Part shown: piece by piece, positions 8,060-16,481 of the stretch
Numbering within the stretch: the first letter of the stretch is position 1
How the letters are laid out: each line of letters begins with the position of its first letter
Assembly: GCA_964508135.1 (NCBI GenBank)
Contig: CAZDSU010000025.1
Location: 1 to 64,000, forward strand
Source of the DNA: UBA6168 sp964508135
GTDB lineage: Bacteria; Bacteroidota; Bacteroidia; Chitinophagales; Saprospiraceae
DNA: 64,000 nucleotides
Direction: 5' to 3'
Translations under genes and position numbers: made by a program
Notes under the pieces: generated by a model
The model's input: only the letters and a program-made list of their open reading frames with translations
Told to the model about the DNA's origin: nothing
Database searches by the model: none

Positions 8060-9781
8060 CTACAACGACTCCGCTACCCAAACCAAATAATCCTCCAGTA
8101 TTTGAAATTCTTTGCTGTTCTGATCAGCGGCTTGCAGGTATGCCAAAGGATACTGCATCCCTTTTTTTCCATTTGCTTTGGTGGCCATGACAAGGCCGTA
8201 CTGGTCATCGAGCGAATGAATGCCGAAAACCAGGATGATGCCCCCTTTTTTTGAGCCTCTGTCGTCCCGTAGTTTCGCTTCAAATGGGAAGCTTAGGTGC
8301 TGGTGGAGGTAATCCGTCCAGTTTTCATCGTCAGACATGCTGGGGTGTTCCAACAAAATTGCTTGAATGCGGGCAGCCCATGCTTTATCGGGCATAGATT
8401 TCCAGGCCGAGCCGTGGTATCGTACCCGGTAAGCGGCCGTTGTCTCCTCTTCGGTATCCCTGGGCTGGCAGGCCGCCAGTTGGTCTGCCCTGAAATCGGC
8501 TTCCTCAAAATCTTCATCCACTTTTATGGCCTTGTCAATAAGCTTTGTGGGCATTTGTGCAATGGTCTGGCTGTCGAACGAAACGGTGTAAGCCTCGTCG
8601 CCCTCGTCGTCGTAGTAGGCATCTTCGACCCGTCCTTGCCAGCCTTGCATATTTGTTTTTTTGTCAAAAGGCGACCAAGCGGTTTTGGCCACCCGCACCG
8701 AGGAGCCGATGGGGAAAAGGGGGTCTTCTACATCGTTGTCGAAGCCCATGTTGAACAAATCGAAGGCATTCTCGTCGCCATTGGCCAGTTTTGCCAGCAT
8801 GGTAAACGGGTCCATACCTTCATAGTCCTCCTCGTCTTCCTCGTCTTCGCCAAGCAGTAAATCCATCAGTTTTGGCGAAATCTTGCCGAGCTTGATGGAG
8901 TCTTTCAGGCCGTCCCGCAGTTTGGTGAACGTTTGCAGCATATCGTCAACCTGGGCGGTAGCATCATCGAGGCCCTTGCCTTTTCTGTCGGCCTTGTTGA
9001 CGGAAGTGAGCATTTTGCCCAAGTCCGATTTGCGGAGCTGCTTGATTTCCTCGCTCGTGCGGTCAAGCTGTTTTTCGATGAACTGGATGTCTCGTTTCAG
9101 GCGGTCAATTACCTGCTGGAGGGAGTCCACCGTTACCGACTTTGTTTCAAAATCGAGGGCTTCATGTAGGTAAAGGCTTTCCAGTTCGAGGAGTGTCTGG
9201 ATGTCGTTGTGCTCGTTGGCCTCGTTGATTTGCTGCATCAGCAGGTGGAATTCCTGCGCCTCCTTTTCGTTTTTTGCGAGGTCGGGGTGGAACTTTTGGG
9301 AGAGTTTTATGAATACCTTTCGGATGGCTTTTTGCTCGTTTTCCGGTGGCTTCACCTCAAATTCAGCAAACATGCTGCGCATCCTTGCCCGCTCAAATTC
9401 GTCAAAGTCGAAGTTGCCGGACGCCCGTTGCTGCTTTTGCTTCACGTACTGGTCGTAGTTGTCGCCGAACATGTCGGCGTTGGCCATCTCATCGGCCATC
9501 ATCTGGAGTTGCTCCTTGTCCATCTTGTTCACGCCCTTGGCCATTTTCAGTTGGCGGGCCAGGGCGGCGATTTCCATTCGGAGGGCGTCCACTTCTTCCA
9601 TCTTGTTGAGCATGTCGGCCTGCACCCTCCGCCCCAATTCCGTTACATCGGACTTCATGTTTTGAAGGCGGGTCTTGAGGCTTTTCAAGGTCGTCTGCTT
9701 CTTCTTGAGCTGGTCGGCAAGGTCTTTCGCTTCGGACTCTTTGCGGAGCATTTCAGGGGATTTGGCAATTTTTTGACTCAT
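8060..9781 (-). CDS. Coiled-coil protein with internal J-domain and CcbP-like C-terminus
   Basis: A 573-residue cytoplasmic protein. Residues about 1-110 are a long coiled coil. A J-domain-like segment follows (AIRKVFIKLSQKFHPDLAKN, with the HPD tripeptide), then a second coiled coil, a strongly acidic linker (EDEEDEEDYEGMD), and an SH3-like segment (GWQGRVEDAYYDDEGDEAYTV). The C-terminal 120 residues contain LSFPFEAKL and a closing YLVWVAESL, resembling small calcium-binding CcbP-like domains. J-domains recruit DnaK; here that is inferred from the HPD motif only. The start is placed at 9781 (MSQKIAKSPEM). No operon partner is visible. Confidence 0.6.
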   Translation of the reverse strand: MSQKIAKSPEMLRKESEAKDLADQLKKKQTTLKSLKTRLQNMKSDVTELGRRVQADMLNKMEEVDALRMEIAALARQLKMAKGVNKMDKEQLQMMADEMANADMFGDNYDQYVKQKQQRASGNFDFDEFERARMRSMFAEFEVKPPENEQKAIRKVFIKLSQKFHPDLAKNEKEAQEFHLLMQQINEANEHNDIQTLLELESLYLHEALDFETKSVTVDSLQQVIDRLKRDIQFIEKQLDRTSEEIKQLRKSDLGKMLTSVNKADRKGKGLDDATAQVDDMLQTFTKLRDGLKDSIKLGKISPKLMDLLLGEDEEDEEDYEGMDPFTMLAKLANGDENAFDLFNMGFDNDVEDPLFPIGSSVRVAKTAWSPFDKKTNMQGWQGRVEDAYYDDEGDEAYTVSFDSQTIAQMPTKLIDKAIKVDEDFEEADFRADQLAACQPRDTEEETTAAYRVRYHGSAWKSMPDKAWAARIQAILLEHPSMSDDENWTDYLHQHLSFPFEAKLRDDRGSKKGGIILVFGIHSLDDQYGLVMATKANGKKGMQYPLAYLQAADQNSKEFQILEDYLVWVAESL

Positions 9782-9823
9782 TTTAGGCAGTGCTTTTTTT
9801 GCGAAACAGTTGGAGAAATCGGG

Positions 9824-9831
9824 CAAAAATA
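9824..9831 (-). promoter_or_regulatory. Probable -7 element for the J-domain protein
   Basis: The minus strand reads TATTTTTG, a perfect TAnnTTTG element 42 nt upstream of the chosen ATG at 9781. This supports that start rather than the upstream in-frame ATG at 9826, which overlaps the element itself. Confidence 0.5.
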
Positions 9832-9948
9832 GGTTTCAAAAAAATCTCGTCCTGAAAATAATGCGTGCCATAAAAATTTATCATGAAATGAATGGCTCAC
9901 TGCTTCTAGGTGAAAGAAATTTAATTAAGTAGACCAGTCTGTCACATA

Positions 9949-10026
9949 ACTCCTGCCCCTCCTCGCCGCCTTCGGCGGCTCGTCGGGGGGAGAGGGGCTT
10001 TTGGGGCGTTCCGCCCCAAACCCCTG
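9949..10026. repeat. Dispersed GC-rich repeat, copy 1
   Basis: The element reads CCCCTCCTCGCCGCCTTCGG and continues with CGGCTCGTCGGGGGGAG and GGGGCGTTCCGCCCCAAACC. It contains two hairpins (GCCGCCTTCGGCGGC and GGGGCGTTCCGCCCC). The same element occurs in reverse orientation at 15179-15250. It fills most of the 370-nt gap between the J-domain gene and the oxidoreductase; the rest is AT-rich and holds only promoter sequence. Confidence 0.85.
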
Positions 10027-10155
10027 TTTTAGTAAAACCTAGCGAGTGGTACATTTTATTAAATTCGTTTCACTAGGATTTCAAGCGTAAATCGCCTTCG
10101 TGCAATCTTTTTATTCCGGTTCAGCTTCCCATAAAACCCCTTCGTGGGCAATCGT

Positions 10156-10163
10156 TACTTTTG
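10156..10163 (+). promoter_or_regulatory. Probable -7 element of the Gfo/Idh gene
   Basis: TACTTTTG is a perfect TAnnTTTG element 33 nt upstream of the ATG at 10196. This supports the internal start. Confidence 0.5.
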
Positions 10164-10195
10164 CGGCCAACGAACACCATTTTCAACCCAATTTT

Positions 10196-11173
10196 ATGCT
10201 AAAAATAGGCGTCATCGGCGTAGGCCACCTCGGCAAAATTCACCTCAAATGCCTGCTGGAACTCAAGGAGCAATACCAGCTCGTCGGCCTGTTCGACATT
10301 GACCCAAACGAGGCTTTGGCTGCTTCGCAACAGTTTGACATTCAATCGTTTAGCAGCTACGAAGCGCTACTCGATGCTGTGGACGTGGTGGACATCGTGA
10401 CGCCCACCGTGACGCATTTTGGGCTGGCAAAAATGGCCATCGAACAAGGCAAGCACCTGTTCATCGAGAAGCCAGTGACGCAGACGCCAGCGGAGGCGCA
10501 GGAATTGATTTTTTTGGCAAAAAAGCACGGCGTGACGGCGCAAGTGGGGCATGTGGAGCGCTTCAACCCGGCCATGCTCGCCGTGCGGGACGTGGCCATG
10601 AACCCCATGTTCATCGAGGCGCACCGGCTGGCCAACTTCAACCCCCGTGGCACGGACGTGCCCGTGGTGCTCGACCTGATGATTCACGATATTGACATCG
10701 TGCTGAGCCTCGTGAAATCGCCCGTGAAAACCGTTAGTGCCAGCGGCGTGGCAGTGGTCAGCGACTCGCCAGATATCGCCAACGCCCGCATCGAGTTCGA
10801 GAACGGCTGCGTGGCCAACCTGACGGCAAGCCGCATCAGCATGAAGCAGATGCGCAAGGTGCGACTGTTCCAAAAAGACGCCTACATCAGCCTCGACTTC
10901 CTCGAAAAATCGGCGCAAGTGGTGCGGATGCACGAGTCGGGCAGCGAGCCTTCGGGCATCCCGTCGTTCGAACTGGAAACGCCCGGCGGGGTGCGGGTGA
11001 TTTCGATGGAAATGCCGCCCGCCGAGCCCGTGAACGCCATCAAAGAGGAGCTTAAATCACTGGCCGTCAGTATTTTGAGAAGCGAACCGCCCGCCGTGAC
11101 GTTGGAAGACGGGGCGCTGGCGCTGGAAGTTGCGTGGCGGGTGATGGGGGAGATTGAGGGGCGGCTGGGGTAG
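10196..11173 (+). CDS. Gfo/Idh/MocA family oxidoreductase
   Basis: A 325-residue NAD(P)-dependent oxidoreductase. The N-terminal Rossmann motif is KIGVIGVGHLGKIHL. The conserved EKP motif (LFIEKPVTQT) and the HVERFNPA and VVLDLMIHDIDIVLSL segments fix the family. The histidine and aspartate of the latter match the usual catalytic region. The substrate is probably a sugar or polyol derivative but cannot be assigned. The start at 10196 places the Rossmann strand at the N-terminus; the 32 upstream in-frame codons include the promoter element. It stands alone on the plus strand. Confidence 0.85.
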   Translation: MLKIGVIGVGHLGKIHLKCLLELKEQYQLVGLFDIDPNEALAASQQFDIQSFSSYEALLDAVDVVDIVTPTVTHFGLAKMAIEQGKHLFIEKPVTQTPAEAQELIFLAKKHGVTAQVGHVERFNPAMLAVRDVAMNPMFIEAHRLANFNPRGTDVPVVLDLMIHDIDIVLSLVKSPVKTVSASGVAVVSDSPDIANARIEFENGCVANLTASRISMKQMRKVRLFQKDAYISLDFLEKSAQVVRMHESGSEPSGIPSFELETPGGVRVISMEMPPAEPVNAIKEELKSLAVSILRSEPPAVTLEDGALALEVAWRVMGEIEGRLG

Positions 11174-11252
11174 AATGATGAATGTTGAATGGTGAAATGA
11201 TGAATTTCACAGCGAATAAAAATCAACTATTTGTAGCCTAAATCATTTAGCA

Positions 11253-11468
11253 ATGAGCAATAAAGAAGATTTGTTGAAGCGGATAACTATTAACCCAGAA
11301 GTCTGCCACGGGAAACCTACTGTCAGAAATATGCGGTATCCAGTAGCCATGATTCTCGATTTGCTTTCTGCTGGAATGACCTTTGAGGAAATTTTGAAGG
11401 ATTACCCTGCACTTGAAAGGGAAGACATTTTCGCTTGCCTTGTTTATGCTTCTCAAAAAACTAGCTGA
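11253..11468 (+). CDS. DUF433 domain protein (antitoxin-like)
   Basis: A 71-residue protein with the DUF433 core: ITINPEVCHGKPTVRNMRYPV, then LLSAGMTFEEILKDYPALE and an EDIFACLVYA tail. DUF433 proteins are HTH-type antitoxins usually encoded beside a DUF5615 PIN-like toxin. No such toxin follows; the next gene, 14 nt downstream, is an amidohydrolase. It is therefore an orphan antitoxin or a solitary regulator. Confidence 0.8.
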   Translation: MSNKEDLLKRITINPEVCHGKPTVRNMRYPVAMILDLLSAGMTFEEILKDYPALEREDIFACLVYASQKTS

Positions 11469-11482
11469 TAATCAACAATTTT

Positions 11483-12706
11483 ATGCGAAAATTCACCGCC
11501 GACCTCCTACTCCCCGTCTCCTCCGACCCCATCAAAAACGCCGTTGTCATCACTGACGACCACGGTAAAATCCTCGCCATTGACCACCGGGAAAACCACG
11601 ACACCGCCTCGCTCGAAACGCACCGTGGCGTCATCGTCCCTGGATTCGTAAATGCGCACTGCCACCTCGAACTGTCGCACATGAAGGGCGTGGCACCAAC
11701 TGGGACGGGGCTTTTGCCTTTTTTAAAAACGGTCGTGAATCACCGCCACGTGCCGCAGGAGCAGATTGATGACGCCATTGAGCAGGGCGACCGGGAAATG
11801 TGGGAGGCAGGCATCGTGGCCGTCGGCGACATCTGCAACAAGGCCGACACCGCCGCCGTGAAGCGCCGAAGCCCCATCCGTTATTACAGTTTCGTGGAGA
11901 TGTTCGACTTCCTGCGGGACGAGCGTGCGCAGGAGACTTTTGATGGCTATTTTGAAGTGTTCCAACAACAAAGCGATACGGGCGGCAACCGAAAAAGCTG
12001 TGTGCCCCATGCGCCGTACACGGTGTCACCAACACTATTTTGGCACATTAACAACGCCAACTCCAAATTGATACCTGACCTGTTTGATTTCAGTTATGTT
12101 GAAAAACCGCCTTTTACAATCAGTATTCATAATCAGGAGACACCTCATGAAGACCAGTTTTTTAAGGATAAAACGGGAGATTTCGTTGAATTTTATAAAT
12201 CTTTTGGATTCCCCCTTGACCACTTCCAGCCAAGTGGTTTTTCATCAATTTTTTATGCGTTAGAACACCTCGATGTGCGACCTCGTGTGATTTTTGTACA
12301 CAATACCGAGTCGCAGCCCCTTGATATTAAAGCTGCTCATAGTTGGTTAACACCTAAACGAACCTTCTGGTGTACCTGCCCCAACGCTAACCTCTACATC
12401 GAAAACCGCCTGCCGAACTATCGCTATTTCCTTGATAACGAGGCAATTGTATGCCTCGGAACGGACAGCCTGACCTCCAATTGGCAGCTTTCGATTTTGG
12501 AAGAAATGAAGACCATCGCCCGCTACCAAAGCTATATTGGCTTCGAGACGCTGCTGCGCTGGGCTACGCTGAACGGGGCGATGGCACTTGGTTTTGAAGA
12601 TGACTTGGGCAGTATCGAAGTGGGCAAGACGCCGGGGTTGCTGTTGCTGGACTTAGGCGAAGATTTGCAATTGAACCAAAATACGAAAGTCAAGCGGCTC
12701 GTTTAA
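11483..12706 (+). CDS. Amidohydrolase family protein (cytosine deaminase/chlorohydrolase-like)
   Basis: A 407-residue metal-dependent hydrolase of the amidohydrolase superfamily. The first metal site is GFVNAHCHLELSHMKG (HxH), a histidine follows in SIHNQETPHEDQ, and the final catalytic aspartate is in VCLGTDSLTSNWQLS. The pattern is that of deaminases acting on purine- or aminofutalosine-like substrates, but I do not assign a substrate. The middle of the gene (about 12030-12360, residues 183-293) is clearly AT-richer than both flanks although the frame is intact, which suggests replacement of that segment by recombination. The gene follows the DUF433 gene by 14 nt. Confidence 0.75.
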   Translation: MRKFTADLLLPVSSDPIKNAVVITDDHGKILAIDHRENHDTASLETHRGVIVPGFVNAHCHLELSHMKGVAPTGTGLLPFLKTVVNHRHVPQEQIDDAIEQGDREMWEAGIVAVGDICNKADTAAVKRRSPIRYYSFVEMFDFLRDERAQETFDGYFEVFQQQSDTGGNRKSCVPHAPYTVSPTLFWHINNANSKLIPDLFDFSYVEKPPFTISIHNQETPHEDQFFKDKTGDFVEFYKSFGFPLDHFQPSGFSSIFYALEHLDVRPRVIFVHNTESQPLDIKAAHSWLTPKRTFWCTCPNANLYIENRLPNYRYFLDNEAIVCLGTDSLTSNWQLSILEEMKTIARYQSYIGFETLLRWATLNGAMALGFEDDLGSIEVGKTPGLLLLDLGEDLQLNQNTKVKRLV

Positions 12707-12773
12707 GCTGACGTTTTGTCACCTCCGGCACGGGGTATGTTTTTTGTTCACACAAATATCAAATTTGAACTTC

Positions 12774-13343
12774 ATGAAAAACTTCCGCTACCACCTGCTT
12801 TTGCTGTTCATCGTCGTCGTGTCAGCCTTCTCGTTCGTGCCACCACCACACAAAATCCCCGAACGCAACCAGTTTATCCCGGTGGTGGTTTACGAAATAC
12901 CGCCGATAGCCGCGCTCACGCTGACCGCTTCCGACGTGGTGGCAGCCAAGGGAGAAACAGTCTGCGTGGAGGTAAAAACCAAGGACTTCGAGCAGATACT
13001 GTCTATGCAGTACAGCATGAACTGGGATGCTAAAGTGCTGAAATTCAAGGAAGTGCGAAGTTTCGGATTGGCGGGCATGGGCCTCCAAAGCTTCGGGGCA
13101 CACCTCGTACAAAATGGCACACTGACCTTCTCGTGGTACGACCCCGGTCTGCGTGGTTTCTCCAAGCCCGACGGCCACAAGCTCTACGAAGTATGCTTCG
13201 AGGCCGTAGGCAGTCCCGGCAGTAAGACCCGATTCGAGTTCAGCGGCAAGCCCACCTCGGTCGAGATTGCCAATTCGTCAGGCATCTTCCTCGACCTCAG
13301 GACGGAGAGCGGTGAAGTGAGGATTGAAGGAGTAAAGAATTGA
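12774..13343 (+). CDS. Secreted cohesin-like domain protein
   Basis: A 189-residue exported protein: signal peptide MKNFRYHLLLLFIVVVSAFS, short linker, then a single cohesin-like beta-sandwich (TLTASDVVAAKGETVCVEV ... MQYSMNWDAKVLKF ... LYEVCFEAVGSPGSKT). Cohesin-like domains bind dockerins or act as surface adhesion modules. The gene is followed by a paralogue at 13424. The two align over the whole domain (QYS.NWD.KVLKFK, LYE.CFE..G.PGSK, T.VEIAN), so they are a tandem duplication. No sorting domain or anchor is seen. The start at 12774 opens the signal peptide. Confidence 0.75.
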   Translation: MKNFRYHLLLLFIVVVSAFSFVPPPHKIPERNQFIPVVVYEIPPIAALTLTASDVVAAKGETVCVEVKTKDFEQILSMQYSMNWDAKVLKFKEVRSFGLAGMGLQSFGAHLVQNGTLTFSWYDPGLRGFSKPDGHKLYEVCFEAVGSPGSKTRFEFSGKPTSVEIANSSGIFLDLRTESGEVRIEGVKN

Positions 13344-13423
13344 AGGCGGTGAACAACTGGTCAATTTGGATATTTTCCGTTCATTTGCAGCCGCAATTTC
13401 ATCAAACATCAATATAACTTCGC

Positions 13424-14029
13424 ATGAAACTCCCTCATTTTCAGATAGTTATCGTATTTTTTTGCTTCGCAATGCTTGCTTCTTGCGGCGACGACAAGGT
13501 CCGGGAAGCTGCCACTGCCCAGGCATTGGAGGCCTCCAAAACCTCACCTACCGAGCCTGCACCCGCACCTGCCGAGCCACCACAGGACACCCGTCCCAAG
13601 ACCGGCGGCACCATAAACCTAACTGTCAGTGGGAAGTCCGCCCCGAAAGGATCGGATGCTTGCGTGAGCGTCAGCACCCGCAATTTTAAGGCCATCGTTT
13701 CCATGCAGTACAGCATAAAATGGGACCCCAAAGTGTTGAAATTCAAGGGCTTGCAGGGTTTTAACCTCCCACAACTCAACGCCGAGAACTTCGGCAAGCA
13801 TCTACTGGACAAGGGCCTGCTCACCCACTCCTGGTTCGACGCCAACGTGAAGGGCATCAGCAAGGGCGATGGTGATACCCTCTATGAAATCTGCTTTGAA
13901 ACCATTGGCACACCGGGCAGCAAGTCCGCCGTGCAGCTGATCAACGCACCGACCACCATCGAAATCGCCAACGTGAACAGCGAGTTCCTCACCCTCGACG
14001 CCACGCCGGGCACGGTGCTGGTGAAGTGA
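13424..14029 (+). CDS. Cohesin-like domain lipoprotein, paralogue
   Basis: A 201-residue protein with a lipoprotein signal (FFCFAMLASCGDDK; the cysteine of LASC would be lipidated). A proline/alanine-rich linker (TEPAPAPAEPP) leads to a cohesin-like domain paralogous to the gene just upstream. It differs from that copy by being membrane-anchored, so the pair could present one free and one anchored copy of the same binding fold. Partner proteins with a dockerin are not visible in this window. Confidence 0.75.
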   Translation: MKLPHFQIVIVFFCFAMLASCGDDKVREAATAQALEASKTSPTEPAPAPAEPPQDTRPKTGGTINLTVSGKSAPKGSDACVSVSTRNFKAIVSMQYSIKWDPKVLKFKGLQGFNLPQLNAENFGKHLLDKGLLTHSWFDANVKGISKGDGDTLYEICFETIGTPGSKSAVQLINAPTTIEIANVNSEFLTLDATPGTVLVK

Positions 14030-14035
14030 GACACT

Positions 14036-14112
14036 AGATTTTAGACTTTAGACGGCCTCGGTCGAAATCAGCAGTCACTCATCTAAAGTCTATTGTCTAA
14101 AGTCTATTATCT
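14036..14112. repeat. Intergenic inverted repeat of TAGACTTTAGAC type
   Basis: TTTTAGACTTTAGAC near the left end is answered by GTCTAAAGTCTA units near 14085-14112, so the 86-nt gap between the lipoprotein and the monooxygenase gene can form one long hairpin. It could serve as a terminator or be a dispersed repeat. Confidence 0.6.
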
Positions 14113-14115
14113 GTT

Positions 14116-14406
14116 ATGGTAAAACGCATCGTAAAACTCACCTTCCGAGCGGAACTTGTGCCTGATTTCATGGCCATTTTTGAAGAAAGCAAGGGCAAAA
14201 TCAGGGCCTTTGATGGCAACCTGCACCTTGAGCTGCTGCGGGGTTTGGCGCAGCCGAACGTACTGTTTACGCTCAGTTTTTGGGAAGACGAGTCAGCGCT
14301 GGAGCGCTATCGGCAGTCGGAACTGTTCAGGGCCACTTGGGCAAAGACGAAAGCCTTGTTTGCCGAAAAGCCTGATGCATGGACGGTGGAAGTGGTGGGA
14401 GTTTGA
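14116..14406 (+). CDS. Antibiotic biosynthesis monooxygenase (ABM)-like protein
   Basis: A 96-residue protein of the dimeric alpha-beta barrel type: VKRIVKLTFRAELVPDFMAIFEES, then LHLELLRG...VLFTLSFWEDESALERYRQSELFR. This matches small ABM/quinol monooxygenase-like proteins. They act on quinones or aromatic compounds without a cofactor, or serve as heme-degrading or unknown enzymes. The substrate is unknown. It sits alone between two repeat-like sequences. Confidence 0.65.
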   Translation: MVKRIVKLTFRAELVPDFMAIFEESKGKIRAFDGNLHLELLRGLAQPNVLFTLSFWEDESALERYRQSELFRATWAKTKALFAEKPDAWTVEVVGV

Positions 14407-14446
14407 GGGTTTGAGCGTTTGAGGATTTGAGAGGTTGAGGGTTTGG
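14400..14446. repeat. Short TTTGAG tandem repeat
   Basis: Six imperfect copies of a 7-9 nt GTTTGAGG unit lie immediately after the monooxygenase stop. They resemble the other degenerate short repeats between genes of this genome (4205-4240, 11175-11210, 19085-19115). Confidence 0.6.
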
Positions 14447-14453
14447 GAGTGGG

Positions 14454-15116
14454 TTACCGCAAAAACAACATGGCGATGAATTGCGCTGCAAACCCAACGG
14501 CGAAGCCAATGTAGAGTTGCTTTTCGGTATGCGCTCCCAGCAACAGTCTAGACGTACAAACCATACCAGCCAAAACAATCATGGCCATCAGCACGAAATT
14601 GGTGCTTATTTCGTAAGTGCCCAGTAAGCCGAAGTTCAGCGTAAACGTATCAAAATTGAAGAATGCGGAATTGATTATCGCCATACCCACCAGTCCGCCC
14701 ATACCTGCCGCGTGGGCACTTATTTTTGAAAAATTGTTGAAGAAAAACGCCAAGAAAAGCGCAATCGTGGAGCCGAGCATCACGATGACCAGCGTTTTGG
14801 GTATCATCGGGTTGTTGTAGAAATTGATGAACATCCAGAGGTAAAAAACGCCCGTGAGTATGTACGGCCCGATTCGCTCAAAACGGTCTTCGAGCTGCAT
14901 GGATTTGACCATGTTGAGCGATTTCATCATAAAAACTGCAAAAATGGGCATTGCAAACGTGGAAAGGAACACCATCAACACCAGTTTCCATTGCCCCGAA
15001 ATGCTATTTACCCCAAATTGGTAGGGGTTTATAATTAGCAAGAGCAGGAGCATGTACGTCACCATGAGCAACGGGTGGAATAGGATGGAAAAGATATGTG
15101 CGATGGTGCGGAGCAT
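14454..15116 (-). CDS. PAP2-like integral membrane protein
   Basis: A 220-residue membrane protein with about six helices. Conserved polar residues sit in QLEDRFERIGPYI, in KISAHAAGMGGLVGM and in SRLLLGAHTEKQLYIG. The last two resemble the SxH and R...H motifs of PAP2 lipid phosphatases, although the spacing is not canonical. It would act on, or be derived from proteins acting on, membrane lipid phosphates. It is convergent with the monooxygenase gene and has no operon partner. Confidence 0.6.
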   Translation of the reverse strand: MLRTIAHIFSILFHPLLMVTYMLLLLLIINPYQFGVNSISGQWKLVLMVFLSTFAMPIFAVFMMKSLNMVKSMQLEDRFERIGPYILTGVFYLWMFINFYNNPMIPKTLVIVMLGSTIALFLAFFFNNFSKISAHAAGMGGLVGMAIINSAFFNFDTFTLNFGLLGTYEISTNFVLMAMIVLAGMVCTSRLLLGAHTEKQLYIGFAVGFAAQFIAMLFLR

Positions 15117-15178
15117 GAGTTTTATTTAGCGCTGCCGGGCTTTTTGTTAATCTGATTTTGATTATACGCTGTGCAAAT

Positions 15179-15250
15179 AGGGGTTTGGGGGCGAAGCCCC
15201 CGAACGCCCCCTCCCCCGACGAGCCGCCGAAGGCGGCGAGGAGGGGCAAA
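15179..15250. repeat. Dispersed GC-rich repeat, copy 2 (inverted)
   Basis: This is the reverse complement of the element at 9949-10026, with the same hairpin core (GCCGCCGAAGGCGGC) and a diverged second hairpin (GGGGGCGAAGCCCCC). It occupies the centre of the 310-nt gap before the SDR gene. The remainder of the gap is AT-rich without a clear gene. Confidence 0.85.
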
Positions 15251-15426
15251 TGCGCTATGTTTTAACTTATTTGCACAAAACCTATTAGTTCGAAGTATAA
15301 AAATCGGCGCAAATCTCTGAATTTTATTGACTTGAATGTAGGCTTTTTGAAACCTGCCTTCAGGTGCTTTGCTGGTCGTTGTCTATGTTTGCAGGACGGG
15401 TTTTGATTCCACTAAAAATACAACGG

Positions 15427-16242
15427 ATGGATACATTGTTCAACTTGAAAAACAAAACCGCTGTCATCACCGGCGGTTCTGGCATTCTCTGCGGGGCCAT
15501 CGCAAAAGGCATGGCCGAACGAGGCACTAAAGTAGCCATCCTCGGCAGGACGCCCAGCAAAGTGCTGGCGATGGTCGCCGAAATCGAGGCGGCAGGCGGC
15601 GAAGCGCTCCCACTGGTAGCCGACGTGCTTGATGCGGCAGCATTGCAGGCAGCCTGTGATCACGTGTTGACAAAATGGGGCAAGATTGACATCCTCATCA
15701 ACGGGGCGGGTGGCAATATCCCCGGGGCGGCCATTCCACCGGAAGACAATTTCTTCAACCACCCATTCCAAAACTTTCAAAAAGTCGTGGCGCTCAATTT
15801 CGATGGCACGGTGCTGCCCACCATGATTTTCGGCAAACCGATGGCGGAAGCCAAATCCGGCAGCATCATCAACATCTCCTCCATGACGGCGCAACAAGCG
15901 GTAACCCGGGTGCCCGGCTACTCGACGGCAAAGGCTGCGGTGGACTGTTTCACCAAATGGCTGGCAGTGGAAGTGGCGCTAAAGTTTGGCGAAGGCGTTC
16001 GGGTGAATGCCATTGCGCCGGGTTTTTTCATAACCGACCAAAACCGGCGCTTGCTGACCAACGAAGATGGCAGCTTCACGGAACGAGGCAAAACGGTCAT
16101 CCGCAAGACACCTACCCGGCGCTTCGGCGAGCCTGAAGAACTTATTGGTACGGCCATTTGGCTTTCCTCGGCAGCTTCCAAATTTGTAACGGGAACGGTG
16201 ATTCCGGTGGATGGCGGGTTCAGTGCGTGGAGCGGGGTGTGA
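15427..16242 (+). CDS. SDR family oxidoreductase (mannonate oxidoreductase-like)
   Basis: A 271-residue short-chain dehydrogenase. The cofactor motif is TGGSGILCGAIA, the structural motif is LINGAGGN, and the catalytic residues are Ser in INISSMTAQ and Tyr/Lys in PGYSTAKAAVD. The closing VIPVDGGFSAWSGV and the DNFFNHPF insert are seen in Bacteroidota SDRs annotated as D-mannonate/fructuronate oxidoreductases, but no other uronate genes are nearby, so the substrate is an inference. The start at 15427 (MDTLFNLKNKTAVITGG) gives a normal N-terminus. It is the last chromosomal gene before the integrative element. Confidence 0.8.
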   Translation: MDTLFNLKNKTAVITGGSGILCGAIAKGMAERGTKVAILGRTPSKVLAMVAEIEAAGGEALPLVADVLDAAALQAACDHVLTKWGKIDILINGAGGNIPGAAIPPEDNFFNHPFQNFQKVVALNFDGTVLPTMIFGKPMAEAKSGSIINISSMTAQQAVTRVPGYSTAKAAVDCFTKWLAVEVALKFGEGVRVNAIAPGFFITDQNRRLLTNEDGSFTERGKTVIRKTPTRRFGEPEELIGTAIWLSSAASKFVTGTVIPVDGGFSAWSGV

Positions 16243-16402
16243 GGATAGTGCTTTTCAAAATCAGGCTGCATTAAATCCCTTTGGGGCTGCGAAATTTCTT
16301 TCTCGCTAACAGAATAGTGTTCCGACTATTTTCGATTTTCGCTTATACATCAATGAAAGCAAGAACAGAAAAAAGGAGGGCCAAAATAAAGTATTTTTAA
16401 AA

Positions 16403-16443
16403 ACAAAAAAGCCGTAAATCACTGATTAAAAGCGACTTACGGC
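16403..16443 (-). terminator. Displaced chromosomal terminator of the tRNA-Arg transcription unit
   Basis: On the minus strand GCCGTAAGTC...GATTTACGGC forms a 10-bp stem followed by TTTTTT. It lies directly beyond the left 30-bp repeat. Before integration it would have stood just downstream of the tRNA-Arg gene now at 60,367-60,441. Confidence 0.7.
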
Positions 16444-16451
16444 ATTCTATT

Positions 16452-16481
16452 TTTGTTTTGGTAGTCCCGACGGGAATCGAA
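16452..16481 (+). repeat. Left attachment site (attL), 30-bp direct repeat
   Basis: Identical over 30 bp to 60360-60389, including the tRNA 3' end and CCA (TGGTAGTCCCGACGGGAATC). Beyond the repeat this copy diverges from tRNA sequence, so only the 3' fragment of the gene is present here. Confidence 0.92.
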
